From Haematobia irritans (lineage: Eukaryota; Arthropoda; Insecta; Diptera; Muscidae): a stretch of DNA of 64,000 bases. A program made the translations under genes and the position numbers. The stretch is from contig NC_134398.1 of assembly GCF_050003625.1 (NCBI RefSeq), positions 115,668,145-115,732,144 of the forward strand. The letters are read 5' to 3'. Under the pieces are notes generated by a model. It was not told where the DNA came from. It saw nothing but the letters and a program-made list of their open reading frames with translations, and searched no databases. Positions 1 through 12,974 of the stretch are shown in pieces (within the stretch, counting starts at the first letter, position 1; the number at the start of each line of letters is the position of its first letter).

Positions 1-171
1 TCTTCTTGCTTGGACGGCATTTTGACAACTGAAGAGTGAAATCCAAAATCAAAATAGGAGCAACATTCTACACACACACCTTCAAAATGAGGGGTGTTCG
101 GGTTTTTTAAATGCAAAATTGAAAGAAATACGTCAAGTTTATATTGACCAAATTTTGACCGTATCACCCTT
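1..171 (-). mobile_element. Terminal fragment of a DD37E-type Tc1/mariner transposon
   Basis: The first 171 bases match the right end of the element at 51526-53032 almost base for base. They end in the same terminal inverted repeat, seen here as gtatcacccTT followed by TA at 172-173, the expected target dinucleotide. On the minus strand the transposase start codon lies at 18-20, so the first codons (M P S K Q E) are present and the rest runs off the window. The 5' untranslated part fills 21-171. Whether the copy outside the window is intact cannot be seen. The related copy at 51526-53032 is broken. Confidence 0.85.
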
Positions 172-173
172 TA

Positions 174-1604
174 AATATTTTTAACGCAACAACAAATCAT
201 AGCAAAGGATTGAAATAAATACAGTGTGCAACAACAAATAGCCACTTGGTAAAAGTTTGCAAAAATATATGACAGAACGCATTTGAAATTACCTGTGTTT
301 GTGTTTTGTGGTATTGTACAAATGGAAAACAATCAACGTTAATTGAAGGTAAGAAATTGTGAAATGTGAATACCGTTTTCCATTGAAGCCTGTTTACATT
401 AAACGCACTAAAATAATATATTTTTATTCATTTCTTTTAGTGACCAGTTTTATTTCGTGAAATTGACCAATCAATCCCATCGAGTCCATCATTTTATCAA
501 TTATATAAGAATATGTTTGCAATCAAAAGGTGGGTACAGTATTTATCTTTTAAAATTATAAAAATTTTTCACTCCTAGTTTTCTTAAAACCAAGAGCGGT
601 ATGGTTTTGTTGGAAGATTCACCTTGAAGTTGCGAAGTAGTGTTGGCATTAAATTGCATTTTTCTTTTACCTGTTTTTTTTTCAGTGTGAACCCTAGTAG
701 AGAGCAGTATATCTGATATATAAACTAATGAGCTGAATTATGTAATGGTAAAGTTCTTTCTTTTAGATTTAAAAATATGAAAAATATCCGAAAATTATAA
801 AAATATATATTTTCCATTTATATTTTTTCCAATTTCCAGAATTTATGTTATATATCATCAATACAACAACAAATATTACATTGCTTTGCCATTATTTTCG
901 TCTTTGATTGGTTCAAATTTTAATAGACGATTTCAATGTGTGGAAATTTTGGAAAGAAATTGTTACTAAAATTAAATTACCGAGCTCCTTAATAACCCTT
1001 TTATGCTAAACGACTACAACTGCAAAATAACATTATAAATATGCAACCTGGAACTTGATGTTTTATGCAGGTAATGTTTAACAAAATTAACTTTTAATTG
1101 AACAAAATTAAATTCGAATTATTCTGTTTACTTTCGGAAAAACTAATTTAGATTACAGGCTGCTGATTTATTGGAAATCTAGACGCATCTAAATATTAGA
1201 AGGAATATGCTGACATCGTTAATATGATAAGGAAGATAATGATTTATATAGCTTATTTTTTAACCCTTTAGTTGTTATTGATCATAATTGTATGCCCAAG
1301 TGATGTTAGAACAAACACAAACAAATAACAAAAACCAAATTCTTTAGTCTATAGCATAATTCAGAAAAATAAAATTTTGAATATTTTTTATAAGAAATGC
1401 ATATTTTCTCTTATTTCAAATAAAACTAAATAAGATATTGGAGGCGCAATATAAAAATTTTTTTATTGAAATTTATTGCCCATATCAATTAATAATTCAA
1501 TTTGGTCGCGAAATTAATTAAAATTTTAATTGATTCAATTAAAACTGTTATTGAATTTTAATTTTAATGTAGTTTCACAGCAATGTGATACGCCGTTCGG
1601 ACCA
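174..1604. other. AT-rich stretch with no assignable gene
   Basis: I see no coding region. The only recognisable structure is a patch of ttaattg/caattaa inverted motifs near 1480-1560. It resembles patches at 29350-29580, 35156-35470 and 62880-62965, so it is probably a decayed foldback element. The stretch ends where the D-type terminus CACCCTC begins at 1605. Confidence 0.5.
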
Positions 1605-2750
1605 CACCCTCAAAAAAAAAAAACAAATTGCTTCTCTAACATATTTTGCAGGAAGCACATATATTACTGGATATTGCCGAAACATTATTATGTTTGAGTT
1701 ATGTGAATATATTATATGTTTGGAAGCATTTTGAGCCCTGAGCTTTTGGATAAAATATTATTTTTTTATTGCAAAATAACAATTTTGTAACAAAAAATGT
1801 TTTTGGTATAAAAATTTGAAATTTTCGAAGAAATTCAAAAACTCTAACAAAAGAAGAACGTGAAGTCGAGTATAAACATAAATAATTTTACAATGTACAC
1901 ATAAATTTATTTAGGCGTGAACTAGTTTTTACTAGCATTTAGCACCATTTTAAATGCATTTAAATTTATCGTATTTAGAAATATAAATAAATATGAATAT
2001 TTATTAACGAATAATTTTATACTTAATTTCATTTTTACCTTTAGGGCCGGTATTCTTTTCTTTAATAATTCATTTTAAAGAAATTTGCCAAAGGTTATGT
2101 TATTCTGCTTTTAGAGATTCGAGTTTTGCCGCTAAAATGAACAATAATTTTAGCGGCAAAACTCGAACTTAATGGCCGCTTTTATTTTTGAAAGTGTCCG
2201 TCAACTCATCTTGGACTACCTATTCATGAAGAGAAACTAAGTTTATATTTTTCAGAAATGAAATGTAATTTTTATATATTTTCCACTGTTTTTTTTTTAA
2301 TTTCCTTTCTTCCTAAATATTTTGACTTACTCGTCGTACATTCCGATTTCTTTTGACGAACCCGAAAAATTGTGCCCATAATGCCAATGATAAACAAAAC
2401 ACATGTCCACACATACTTGAATTGCTGCTCTCAAGGCAAAAACACATGCTGTTTTTTTAATGGTTATACTCTTCATTCCGAATGTCTATTCTCTTTACTC
2501 CGAATACGCAATTTAATATTCAAATTAAATAATATTTAGACTTAAGAATATGAAATTTTTGGCGAAGCCTTATTACCATGCCAAGCGCATAGCCAAAACA
2601 AATGAACACATAAAACAGTTTTCCGAAACAACATACAAGCAGTTTCACAGAAATTGCTCTCTTTTGATTCTCTCGCTGTGTTCTGTTGATATCTTTCGTC
2701 AACCCTCCCGGTTTCAATCTCTATTTCTTTCTCTATACTTGACAACAAAT
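1605..2750. mobile_element. Long D-family element, fragment
   Basis: The piece starts with the D terminus CACCCTC plus an A-run at 1605, preceded by CA. It then follows the internal order seen in the full-length element 61570-62856 read on the other strand: short AAACATA-type palindromes, a tttggtataaaaatttgaaatt block also found near 51060, the bromide-like 'attgtgcccataatgcca' block near 2370, and the block at 2550-2740. Similarity to D is lost near 2740-2750, where H-type sequence begins. No transposase is encoded. The short open frames here are not conserved between copies. Confidence 0.6.
2118..2167. repeat. Perfect 21-bp hairpin
   Basis: Arms 2118-2138 (ttcgagttttgccgctaaaa + t) and 2147-2167 are exact reverse complements around an 8-base loop. 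The arm sequence is the core of the MITE termini at 7738-7955 and 35804-35919. A decayed half of the same module lies at the matching place in the D element near 16245-16290. It is therefore most likely a collapsed copy of that MITE inside the D family. Confidence 0.85.
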
Positions 2751-5700
2751 CATCTTGACTACAAAGTGAAAAATCGTTCAAAAATAGGATATGTTTTTCA
2801 ATACTTTATTTTAAAGACGTTTTTTACTTGAAACATAGCATAATTTCTACTGGAAGTCGGGTCTTAATTTGGAAAATAAAGTTGTCGTTAACTCGTTTTT
2901 AAAGGACTTTGATAGCATATGAAGAAAAAAAGCGAAAAATTAAAATTTGCTTCCTAGAAGCAAGTACACAAAATCCAAATTTAAAAGAGAATTGTGTCTT
3001 AAAAGTATCCTTACTTGTACACTGAAAAAACAGTGAACCCTTTTCCATTGCAAAATGAACTAAACTGTAGTAATATTGACCATGATTTAGCCCTTAAGAT
3101 TTTTTTCAACTTGTGTAGTTTATAATTCTCTTAAATTTTAGTTAATCTATAACATTGTAGTTTAGTTCATTTTTACAACACCATAAGATTTATATACCCC
3201 TACCAAGTTAAAAAGTCAGTATTATTTTGGTTTACCTGCTTATTTTTTGGGAAACCCGATAATAAAAAGTGGTTAACAATCTCCTTAAAATGTCGACGAC
3301 TAAACTATTTTTAAATCAATCATTCCACAGTACAGAGAAATTAAATAATTAAAGGAACAACAACCCGTTTTAATATTATGAAAATTTTCATACATTAAAA
3401 TTCAACTTTCTTTAAGCAAAAGTACTTTATTATAAAAACTTATGATGAGAGTTCTTAATACAATGTTTTTGTGAATAAAAATTATGACTACGTGGAACAA
3501 GAAAGTAGTTTATTTTAACTCGCTATTTGGACATTTTGACTTTTCCTTAGTTTTTTATTCATCGTTAGTATATTCACATATCTTGCTGAAAAAAATGGAA
3601 GGAATAATGAAAATTGTTAAAAATTAACATGTAATAAACTATAATTTTTAATCTCTTTAAATTAGCTTGTAACTTACCAAATTTGGGGGCATTTTATTAA
3701 ATGGTGTAAGGAATTCAACTTTTCTTAGATAAACGTACCTCATAAAGTTTGTAGCTGAAACAATTAGAGAAATAATGAATTAAGTAATATATTAACTCAT
3801 AAAACTGTGTTGTTATCGATGTGAAGGACATAATACAATAAATATTCTTGTCAAAAGAAAGCCAAAGTTTTAATATAAAACTTACCAATTCTCTATTAAA
3901 TTGTACGCTGAGGTTAAAAAGTTATTGAAATTCATTTGGGGATACTCTGAAATTAAATATTTATTTTTTACATTAAATAGAAAACATTAAATTGGTTTCC
4001 AAAAAATCTAATTAAAAAATAATATGCATAAAAAAAATAAATATTCTGGTTAAAAGAATGTTAAAGAAAGCTTACCAATTCATAAAAATGTTTCCAAATT
4101 GTTATTCTGAAATTAAATATTTGTTTTTTACAATAAAAATAATAAATTTGTTTCCAAAAATATTTGATTATTGTAATACTAAAATAAGGTATTAAAAACA
4201 TGTAATTTTGATAATAAAAAGGTCATAAAAATTTAAATATTCTAGTGAAAAGAAAGCCAAATTTTAAAAGAAAACTTACCACTTCTCTATTAAATTATAC
4301 GCTGAGGAGGAATATAAAAATATGCCCGAATCCATCTTGGGGTTGCTCTGAAATTAAATATTTTTTTACAACAAAGAAAAACATTAAACTAGTTTCAAAA
4401 AAAAAAAAATAATAATAATAATAATAATTAGCAAATAATGATATAAATAAAAAATATCCTTTTTAACAGAAAACCACATTTTAAAAAGAATACTTACCAA
4501 TTTATGATTAAACTATATGCTGAGGTGTAACAAAATTTTTCCAAAAATATTTGATTAAAGTAATACTAAAATAAAGTATTAAAACCTGTAATTTTTGACA
4601 ATAAAAATGTCACTAAAACGTAAATATTCTAGTGAGAAGAAAGCCAATTTTTAAAAGAAAACTTACCACTTCTCTATTAAATTATACGCTGAGGAGAAAT
4701 ATAAAAATTTGCCCGAATCCATCTGGGGTTGCTCTTAACTTAGATATTTTTTTACAACAAAGAAAAACATGAAACTTGTTAAAACAATAATAATAATTAG
4801 CAAATAATAATATACATAAAGAATATTATTTTTTAAAAGAAAACCACATTGAAAAAAAACTCTTACCTATTTATCATTAAACTATACACAGAGGTGTAAC
4901 AAACAATTTTCCAAATTCATCTGGAGTTACTCTGAAATTGAATATTTATTTTTTACATTGAATAATAAAAATTAAATTAGATAAAACAATTTCAATATAC
5001 TTTCCATTTCAGCATTTTTTCCTAAATATTGAACATTCTTAATAACTTTTTTTTAAGCTACCGATCATCACTTCGCCATCGTACATTTCATCGCTAAAAT
5101 ATTAATAACTTTCATTTCAAAGTTTTAATAAACAAACGCCAATATATGTCTAAAAAAACCAAAATATTCCATACCTTTATATTCCCTTGTTACATATTTG
5201 CTAAAAAGATGCAACAGCCCACGCCAACGCCAACTATATAACTGAAGCATGCCAAACAAAACCAAGCAAAACCAAAACATTCCTACAACAACAAAAACAC
5301 ATGTGCCTTCATTGAAAACAACACCTCATCCAGACAAATAAACCATTCGCCAATAATAAACACACACACAAACCACTGAAAGAACAAAAACAACCCCACG
5401 CTCAGATATACACAACATCCCCATCACTCGCTACCATTTCTCATTATTGCATTGCATGCTCTCACTCTCAAAAAAAAAATTCAAGTAACATCATCTTTAC
5501 ATTAAACATATTCCACTTTGACGAGAAGGATCTCTGTACATGCATTAGTTCATCGCATCTGTCCACAATTTACTCTAAAAACAATACTCTTAAATGCATA
5601 TCAGTATAAGAACGATGAAACGTTTACCTTAAAATTAGCAAAAACTTCATGAAATGATATCTACCCATTTTTGACGAAAATGTCTATAAATTTAATTACA

Positions 5701-6207
5701 TGTGAACTAAAAATATTTCATTGGGGAATTTTTTACCAACAATTATTAACCATAGGAATTGTCAGTAAGAAATTGCTATCCACTTTCAAGTTCATTTTTC
5801 GTAAAAAAATATTTTCTCATACAAAAAAATCTTATGGTAAATTGCACTTATTATTTAGAAAATACTTTACATTTCACAAGTAGTTTTATAGCATAACAAA
5901 CGAATTTTTAACTACCAGTTAAGAATTTTTTTAAGGAAATGTCCATCGTATTTTGTAGGCCATGAACTAAACGATTGCTACTTAGAATTTGTAAAATTTC
6001 CTTTCGAGTAGTTAATTTTCGTTGAAGATACGAAAAATGAACTAAAATTCTGGAAAATTCTTGTAATAAATTATTGTAAAAATCTTCTTAAATTTACGAG
6101 ACACTTTTTTTTCTGTGTATTCTCCGCTACTTTGGCTCGGAACCAAAACCAGAATTTAAAGTAAAGACAAAATCTTTGGAATCGGGCATGTGTGTTTTTT
6201 AGTGTAA
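2751..6207. mobile_element. H-family element, 5' incomplete, split by C1
   Basis: The flanks 2751-3019 and 6120-6207 match the H element at 16430-19507. Shared blocks include the run through 'aggatatgtttttcaatactttatttt' and the stretch 'cttgTAttctccgct', which is uninterrupted at 19406-19440. This uninterrupted paralogue shows that the C1 element 3020-6117 landed on a TA dinucleotide. No protein is encoded. Confidence 0.65.
3020..6117 (-). mobile_element. C-family DNA element, copy C1, with exon-like units
   Basis: The left end is CACTGAAAAAACAGTG and the right end is AGACACTTTTTTTTCTGTG (reverse complement CACAGAAAAAAAAGTG). TA flanks both sides (3018-3019 and 6118-6119). On the minus strand it holds repeated units of about 200 bp. 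Each has a splice-acceptor-like ttttag/tttcag and a donor-like gtaagt; on the plus strand the donors read cttac near 3675, 3884, 4072, 4275, 4493, 4663 and 4864. The units near 4275-4340 and 4663-4730 keep an ATG followed by M-D-S-G and SAYNLIEK. The 3' end keeps MRYVYLRKVEF. No transposase is seen, so it must be mobilised in trans. Confidence 0.8.
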
Positions 6208-7737
6208 TGTCGGAAGTTTCCCACAAGCTCCCGAACATTTTTGGAATATATGAAAAAAATATATTTATGTTAAAAAAAACTTTTTGGTGTTCGGTCGAAC
6301 CTTTTGCTTGTGCGTTGATGGCTATAACGATAATTGTCTGTTGATGACAATAACAGCTACGTAGCCGAGTGGATTACGATTCACCGTCCAGGCGAAAGGT
6401 AAAATTTACAAAATTTATAAAATCGAATAATTTCCTATACATTGTTTGCATTACAGAAAAAGGTGCAAACAAACTAAAAATGTGAGGGTCCAATTAGCCA
6501 GAAAATATTTTTTTTTTGAGTTAGTAAGTAAGATCTCAATTTTCTTTGGGAGAAAATGCTTCCAAGCAAATAATATTTTTTGGCTCAAAGTGCTTCCAAA
6601 CATATAATATGTTCTCATAAAACAAACATCATACACCGAAAAAAAAGTTTACTATTTTTTACGGAAAATGAACTAACCCATAGTAAGAATGACCATGATT
6701 TGGCGCTAAAGATTTTTTCACCTAGATAAGTTCATGATTTTCTTATAAATTAGTTCATGTATTGCATCGTATTTTAGTTTATTATTACTATGCTGTGGGA
6801 AGAATATACTTAAACTCATTCAAAATATTCCTGCTATCCGGAAAAATGAACAATTTTTTGGGAAATCTGTATTAAGAAATTTGTTTGAAATAAACTGTTT
6901 GTCAGTACAATTTTCAAAAATATAGAGAAATTGAGGAATCAAAGGTACAACAAGCATTTATACAACTAAGAAATTTTTCGTGTAAAACAAGTCAATTTTC
7001 TATAACAACCAGTATTTTATTTCAAAAAATTATTATTATAATACACAAAACTATGGCTTATGATATACAATAAAGGAAATATTTTTATTCGTACGTTGGA
7101 TGCAGTTACTTGCCTGTAGTTAATAATTGCTTCTTCAAAAGAGTAATATTCTATGTTATTACGACTAAACTAATTAGTTTAAATTTCCATGTTTTCTATC
7201 CATATGAACGATATATGTGGCATAAGTTGCTATATTCATTGAATTGTTTTCCATTTTCATCGATTTTGGCTAACTTTTGTTGGGCGGATTTGTCTTATAA
7301 GCATCTGAAATTGCAAAGTTATACAAAATATAAGAAAAATATTATCAAATTCTATCGTACATATTGATTTTTAACTTACGGTTTTCAAGAGTATTTCCTA
7401 GAGCCAATAAGGATATCAGCTTAGTTAGCATTAAACAGTAAGAATATTCAAAAAAATTACCATTACAAGACCTGTCTACCTGCAAGTGACAATTATTTTT
7501 AATAAATTGAAACAATTATTTTTAATAAATTGAAATTTTGGTTTTATTAAAAACGGACAAAATACCGTTTATAGAAAAACTTACCACATTGAAAAATCCA
7601 TTCAGTAGGTACATTATTGGAATCATATCCATGGACTAATGGGACGTTTTTGAAATTATTCTCAGAATATAGTTGAAATAAAAAATATTATAAAATTATA
7701 CATAATTTCCACTTGTCAGTATAGCATTTAGTATTTA

Positions 7738-7955
7738 AGGTGGATATTAAGTTCGAGTTTAGCGGCTAAAATCGCAATTTTCATGATAAGTTTTTTCTAA
7801 TAATTCATTATAAAAAAATAATCTTTATAAAAAACTTGGTTTGGGCTATTCTCCACCAAATTATATTTAAATTTGTATCGAAGACGTATAATTTTATACT
7901 TTTCTTAGTGATTTGTTTTTAATTTTAGCGGCTAAACTCGAACTTAGTACTCACC
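7738..7955. mobile_element. MITE with 34-bp inverted ends (M family)
   Basis: The left end AGGTGGATATTAAGTTCGAG continues into tttagcggctaaaa. The right end read in reverse is AGGTGAGTACTAAGTTCGAG plus tttagccgctaaaa. The element is about 218 bp with no coding capacity. A second copy lies at 35804-35919, flanked by tta on both sides. That would fit a 3-bp TWA duplication as in PIF/Harbinger, but the flanks here are tta and gta, so the superfamily is only a guess. Confidence 0.7.
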
Positions 7956-9048
7956 TGTAGGAATTGCTGTAACATAAAAAATATAGACTCAAAAAACTGG
8001 CTGCATCTCCAAGATGTATAATAAATATAGATCATCCTATTACCACTCATGTTGTATATTTTTTATGTAAATCAATTAAAAATCCGCACTAATTTTAAAC
8101 TATTGACAGAAATATACAGTTTATTAATCTGTTATTTGTTTTTTTTTTTATCAATAAAAAGCGTTTTTGATTTCTCTAACATCACATCATTCACTTCTCA
8201 GTTTCTAAAATGTTTCGAAATAAATGTATTTTCATTAATAAACACCAATACCGCACGTACAATTTTGCAAAATTAAATCCACACGTGCACTTCATAAATG
8301 CACCAACAGAACTGAATGCAGCAATAAAACTCAAAGACATAAATAGTCATAAAGGATACATACCTGCAGTAAAGAAAAACAACTCCACACACACGATCCC
8401 TTTCTGATCTCGCTATTGCAAGAAAACAACTCTCACCACAAAACATAACATACCAACAACACACAACGGACATTCCATTGTCTCTAGAATCAAAACAACC
8501 ACACGCTCACAAAAAATCGCTTCTGTAACATATACTCCCAAACATATTTTGCTTCAAGCATATACATTGTTGGCTATTGCCCAAACATTTATATGTTTGA
8601 TCTCTTCCAATATATAATATGTTTGAAAGCAAATTGGTCTAAACAATATATGTTTGGGTAGTCAATTTCCAAACATTTTGTATTTTTGCATCCAAATTCA
8701 ATAATGTTGTCTTCCAAAAAACAATATGTTATTATGTGAACATATAATATGTTTGGAAGCATTTTGCACCCAAAAATATTATATGCTTAAAAAAATTCTC
8801 CCAAACAATATTGTGCTCAAAATTTTATTCATTTATTTATATATTTACAATCATAATGAATTATGAAAATAAACAGGTAATATAGGTGCTAACAACATAG
8901 GTTTTTGATCTGAATGCTCAAAATTTTGTTTCTGCCCAATTGTATATTCCCCCACATCTTTCTCACTTCCACGAGATTTTTTAGTTCTTAGCACCTTTTT
9001 CTGTAATACAAACATTGTAGAAGAAATTATTCAATTGTATGATTTTTT

Positions 9049-10928
9049 ATACCCTCCATCATAGGATGGGGGTATATTAACTTTGTCATTCCGTTTGTAA
9101 CACATCGAAATATTGCTCTAAGACCCCATAAAGTATATATATTCTGGGTCGTGGTGAAATTCTGAGTCGATCTAAGCATGTCCGTCCGTCCGTCCGTCTG
9201 TTGAAATCACGCTAACTTCCGAACGAAACAAGCTATCGACTTGAAACTTGGCACAAGTAGTTGTTATCGATGTAGGTCGGATGGTATTGAAAATGGGCCA
9301 TATCGGTCCACTTTTACGTATAGCCCCCATATAAAGGGACCCTCAGATTTGGCTTGTGGAGCCTCTAACAGAAGCATATTTCATCCGATCCGGCTGAAAT
9401 TTGGTACATGGTGTTGGTATATGGTCTCTAACAACCATGCAAAAATTGGTCCATATCGGTCCATAATTATATATAGCCCCCCTATAAACCGATCCCCAGA
9501 TTTGGCTTGTGGAGCCTCTAAGAGAGGCATATTTAATACGATCCGGCTGAAATTTGGTACATGATGTTAGTATATGGTCTCTAACAATCATGCAAAAATT
9601 GGTCGACATCGGTCCATAATTATATATAGCCCCCATATAAACCGATCCCCAGATTTGGCTTGCGGAGCCTCAAAGAGAAGCAAATTTCATCCGATCCAGC
9701 TGAAATTTGGTACATGATGTTGGTATATGGTCTCTAACAACCATGCAAAAATTGGTCCACATCGGTTCATAATTATATATAGCCCCCATATAAACCGATC
9801 CCCAGATTTGGTTTGTGGAGCCTCTAAGAGAAGCATATTTCATCCGATCCGGCTGAAATTTGGTGCATGGTGTTGGTATATGGTCTCTAACAATCATGCA
9901 AAAATTGGTCCACATCGGTCCATAATTATATATAGCCCCCATATAAACCGATCTCCAGATTTGGCTTGCGAAGCCTCAAAGAGAAGCAAATTGCATCTGA
10001 TCCGGCTGAAATTTGGTACATGGTATTGGTATATGGTCTCTAGCAACCGTGCAAAAATTGGTCCACATCGGTCCATAATTATATATAGCGCACATATAAA
10101 CCGATCCCCAGATTTGGGTTGCGGAGCCTCTAAGAGAAGCGAATTTCATCCGATCTGGCTCAAATTTGGTACATGGTATTGGTATATGGTCTCTAGCAAC
10201 CGTTCAAAAATTGGTCCATATCGGTCCATAATTATATATAGCCCCCATATAAAACGTTCTCCAGATTTGACCTCCGGAGCCTCTTGGAGGAGCAAAATTC
10301 ATCCGATCCGGTTTGAATTAGGAACGTGGTGTTAGTATATGGTCGCTAACAACCATACCAAAATTGGTCCAATCACACAAAAATTGGTCCATATCGGTTC
10401 ATAATCATGGTTGCCACTAGAGCCAAAAATAATCTACCAAAATTTTATTTCTATAGAAAATTTTGTCAAAATTTTATTTCTAGAGAAAATTTTGTTAAAA
10501 TTTTATTCGGTTCATAATAAAATTTTCATCATTGTCAAAATTTTATTTCTATAGAAAATTTTGTTCAAAAGTTTATTTATATAGAAAATGTTGTTAAAAT
10601 TTTATTTCTGTAGACATTTTTGTCAAAATTTTCTTTCTATAGAAAATCGAGCCAAAAATAATCTACCAAGATTTTATTTCTATAGAAAATTTTGTCAAAA
10701 GTTTATTTCTATAGAAAATTTTGTTAAAATTTTATTTCTGTAGACATTTTTGTCAAAATTTTCTTTCTATAGAAAATTTTGTGAACATTTTTATTTCTAT
10801 AGAAAAGTTTGTGAAAATTTTATTTCTATAGCAAATTTTGTTAAAATTTTATTTCTGTAGAAAAGTTTGTCAAAATTTTATGTCTACTTTGTCAAACTGA
10901 ATTATATACGTATTGGATCGATCTTTTT
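9049..10928. mobile_element. F1 tandem-repeat element, first copy, truncated (F1a)
   Basis: It starts ATACCCTCCATCATAGG, which forms a palindrome with the following gatgggggtat. Next comes a gtccgtccgtcc run (9180), then about six units of about 153 bp ('ggtccataattatatatagc' at about 9461, 9613, 9767, 9920, 10073 and 10226), then an A/T block built on tttctatagaaa. It stops at gatcgatcttttt and is joined directly to a second copy beginning ATACCC at 10929. The period is a multiple of 3, so long frames open on both strands. They are repeat artefacts, not genes. Confidence 0.8.
10435..10905. repeat. A/T-rich array built on aaattttatttctatagaaa
   Basis: Units of about 28-30 bp, each around the palindrome tttctatagaaa and separated by attttgtc/attttgtt, run through this stretch. 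The same array recurs in the other F1 copies at about 12285-12730, 26490-26945, 29780-30045 and 59530-59855, on either strand. It marks one side of every fuller F1 copy. No function is evident. Confidence 0.85.
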
Positions 10929-12974
10929 ATACCCTCCATCATAGGATGGGGGTATATTAACTTTGTCATTCCGTTTGTAACACATCGAAATATTGCTCTA
11001 AGACCCCATAAAGTATATATATTCTGGGTCGTGGTGAAATTCTGAGTCGATCTAAGCGTGTCCGTCCGTCCGTCCGTCCGTCTGTTGAAATCACGCAAAC
11101 TTCCGAATGAAACAAGCTATCGACTTGAAACTTGGCACAAGTAGTTGTTATCGATGTACGTCGGATGGTATTGAAAATGGGCCATATCGGTCCACTTTTA
11201 CGTATAGCCCCTATATAAAGGGACCCTCAGATTTGGCTTGTGGAGCCTCTAACAGAAGCATATTTCATCCGATCCGGCTGAAATTTGGTACATGGTGTTG
11301 GTATATGGTCTCTAACAACCATGCAAAAATTGGTCCATATCGGTCCATAATTATATATAGCCCCCATATAAACCGATCCCCAGATTTGGCTTGTGGAGCC
11401 TCTAAGAGAGGCATATTTAATACGATCCGGCTGAAATTTGGTACATGATGTAAGTATATGGTCTCTAACAATCGTGCAAAAATTGGTCGACATCGGTCCA
11501 TAATTATATATAGCCTCAAAGAGAAGCAAATTTCATCCGATCCAGCTGAAATTTGGTACATGATGTTGGTATATGGTCTCTAACAACCATGCAAAAATTG
11601 GTCCACATCGGTTCATAATTATATATAGCCCCCATATAAACCGATCCCCAGATTTGGTTTGTGGAGCCTCTAAGAGAAGCATATTTCATCCGATCCGGCT
11701 GAAATTTGGTGCATGGTGTTGGTATATGGTCTCTAACAATCATGCAAAAATTGGTCCACATCGGTCCATAATTATATATAGCCCCCATATAAACCGATCT
11801 CCAGATTTGGCTTGCGAAGCCTCAAAGAGAAGCAAATTGCATCTGATCCGGCTGAAATTTGGTACATGGTATTGGTATATGGTCTCTAGCAACCGTGCAA
11901 AAATTGGTCCACATCGGTCCATAATTATATATAGCGCACATATAAACCGATCCCCAGATTTGGGTTGCGGAGCCTCTAAGAGAAGCAAATTTCATCCGAT
12001 CTGGCTCAAATTTGGTACATGGTATTGGTATATGGTCTCTAGCAACCGTTCAAAAATTGGTCCATATCGGTCCATAATTATATATAGCCCCCATATAAAA
12101 CGTTCTCCAGATTTGACCTCCGGAGCCTCTTGGAGGAGCAAAATTCATCCGATCCGGTTTGAATTAGGAACGTGGTGTTAGTATATGGTCGCTAACAACC
12201 ATACCAAAATTGGTCCAATCACACAAAAATTGGTCCATATCGGTTCATAATCATGGTTGCCACTAGAGCCAAAAATAATCTACCAAAATTTTATTTCTAT
12301 AGAAAATTTTGTCAAAATTTTATTTCTAGAGAAAATTTTGTTAAAATTTTATTCGGTTCATAATAAAATTTTCATCATTGTCAAAATTTTATTTCTATAG
12401 AAAATTTTGTTCAAAAGTTTATTTATATAGAAAATGTTGTTAAAATTTTATTTCTGTAGACATTTTTGTCAAAATTTTCTTTCTATAGAAAATCGAGCCA
12501 AAAATAATCTACCAAGATTTTATTTCTATAGAAAATTTTGTCAAAAGTTTATTTCTATAGAAAATTTTGTTAAAATTTTATTTCTGTAGACATTTTTGTC
12601 AAAATTTTCTTTCTATAGAAAATTTTGTGAAAATTTTTATTTCTATAGAAAAGTTTGTGAAAATTTTATTTCTATAGAAAATTTTGTTAAAATTTTATTT
12701 CTGTAGAAAATTTTGTCAAAATTTTATGTCTACTTTGTCAAACTGAATTATATACGTATTGGATCGATCTTTTTTGATTTAATATATACCACGTATGGAC
12801 TTACATACAATTTAGAAGATGGTGTTAGGAGGTTTTAAGATACCTTGCCATCGGCAAGCGTTACCGCAACTTAAGTAATTCGATTGTGGGTGGCAGTGTT
12901 TAGAAGAAGTTTCTACGCAATCCATGATGGAGGGTACATAAGCTTCGGCCTGGCCGAACTTACGGCCGTATATA

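Noticed and set aside
8600..8800. Regularly spaced AAACATA-type palindromes as a CRISPR-like array
   Set aside because: Spacing is irregular, the intervening sequence is conserved between D copies rather than unique, and the genome is eukaryotic.
9180..9200. gtccgtccgtcc runs as independent microsatellites
   Set aside because: They sit at the same place in every F1 copy, and as gacggacg in reverse copies, so they are part of the element.
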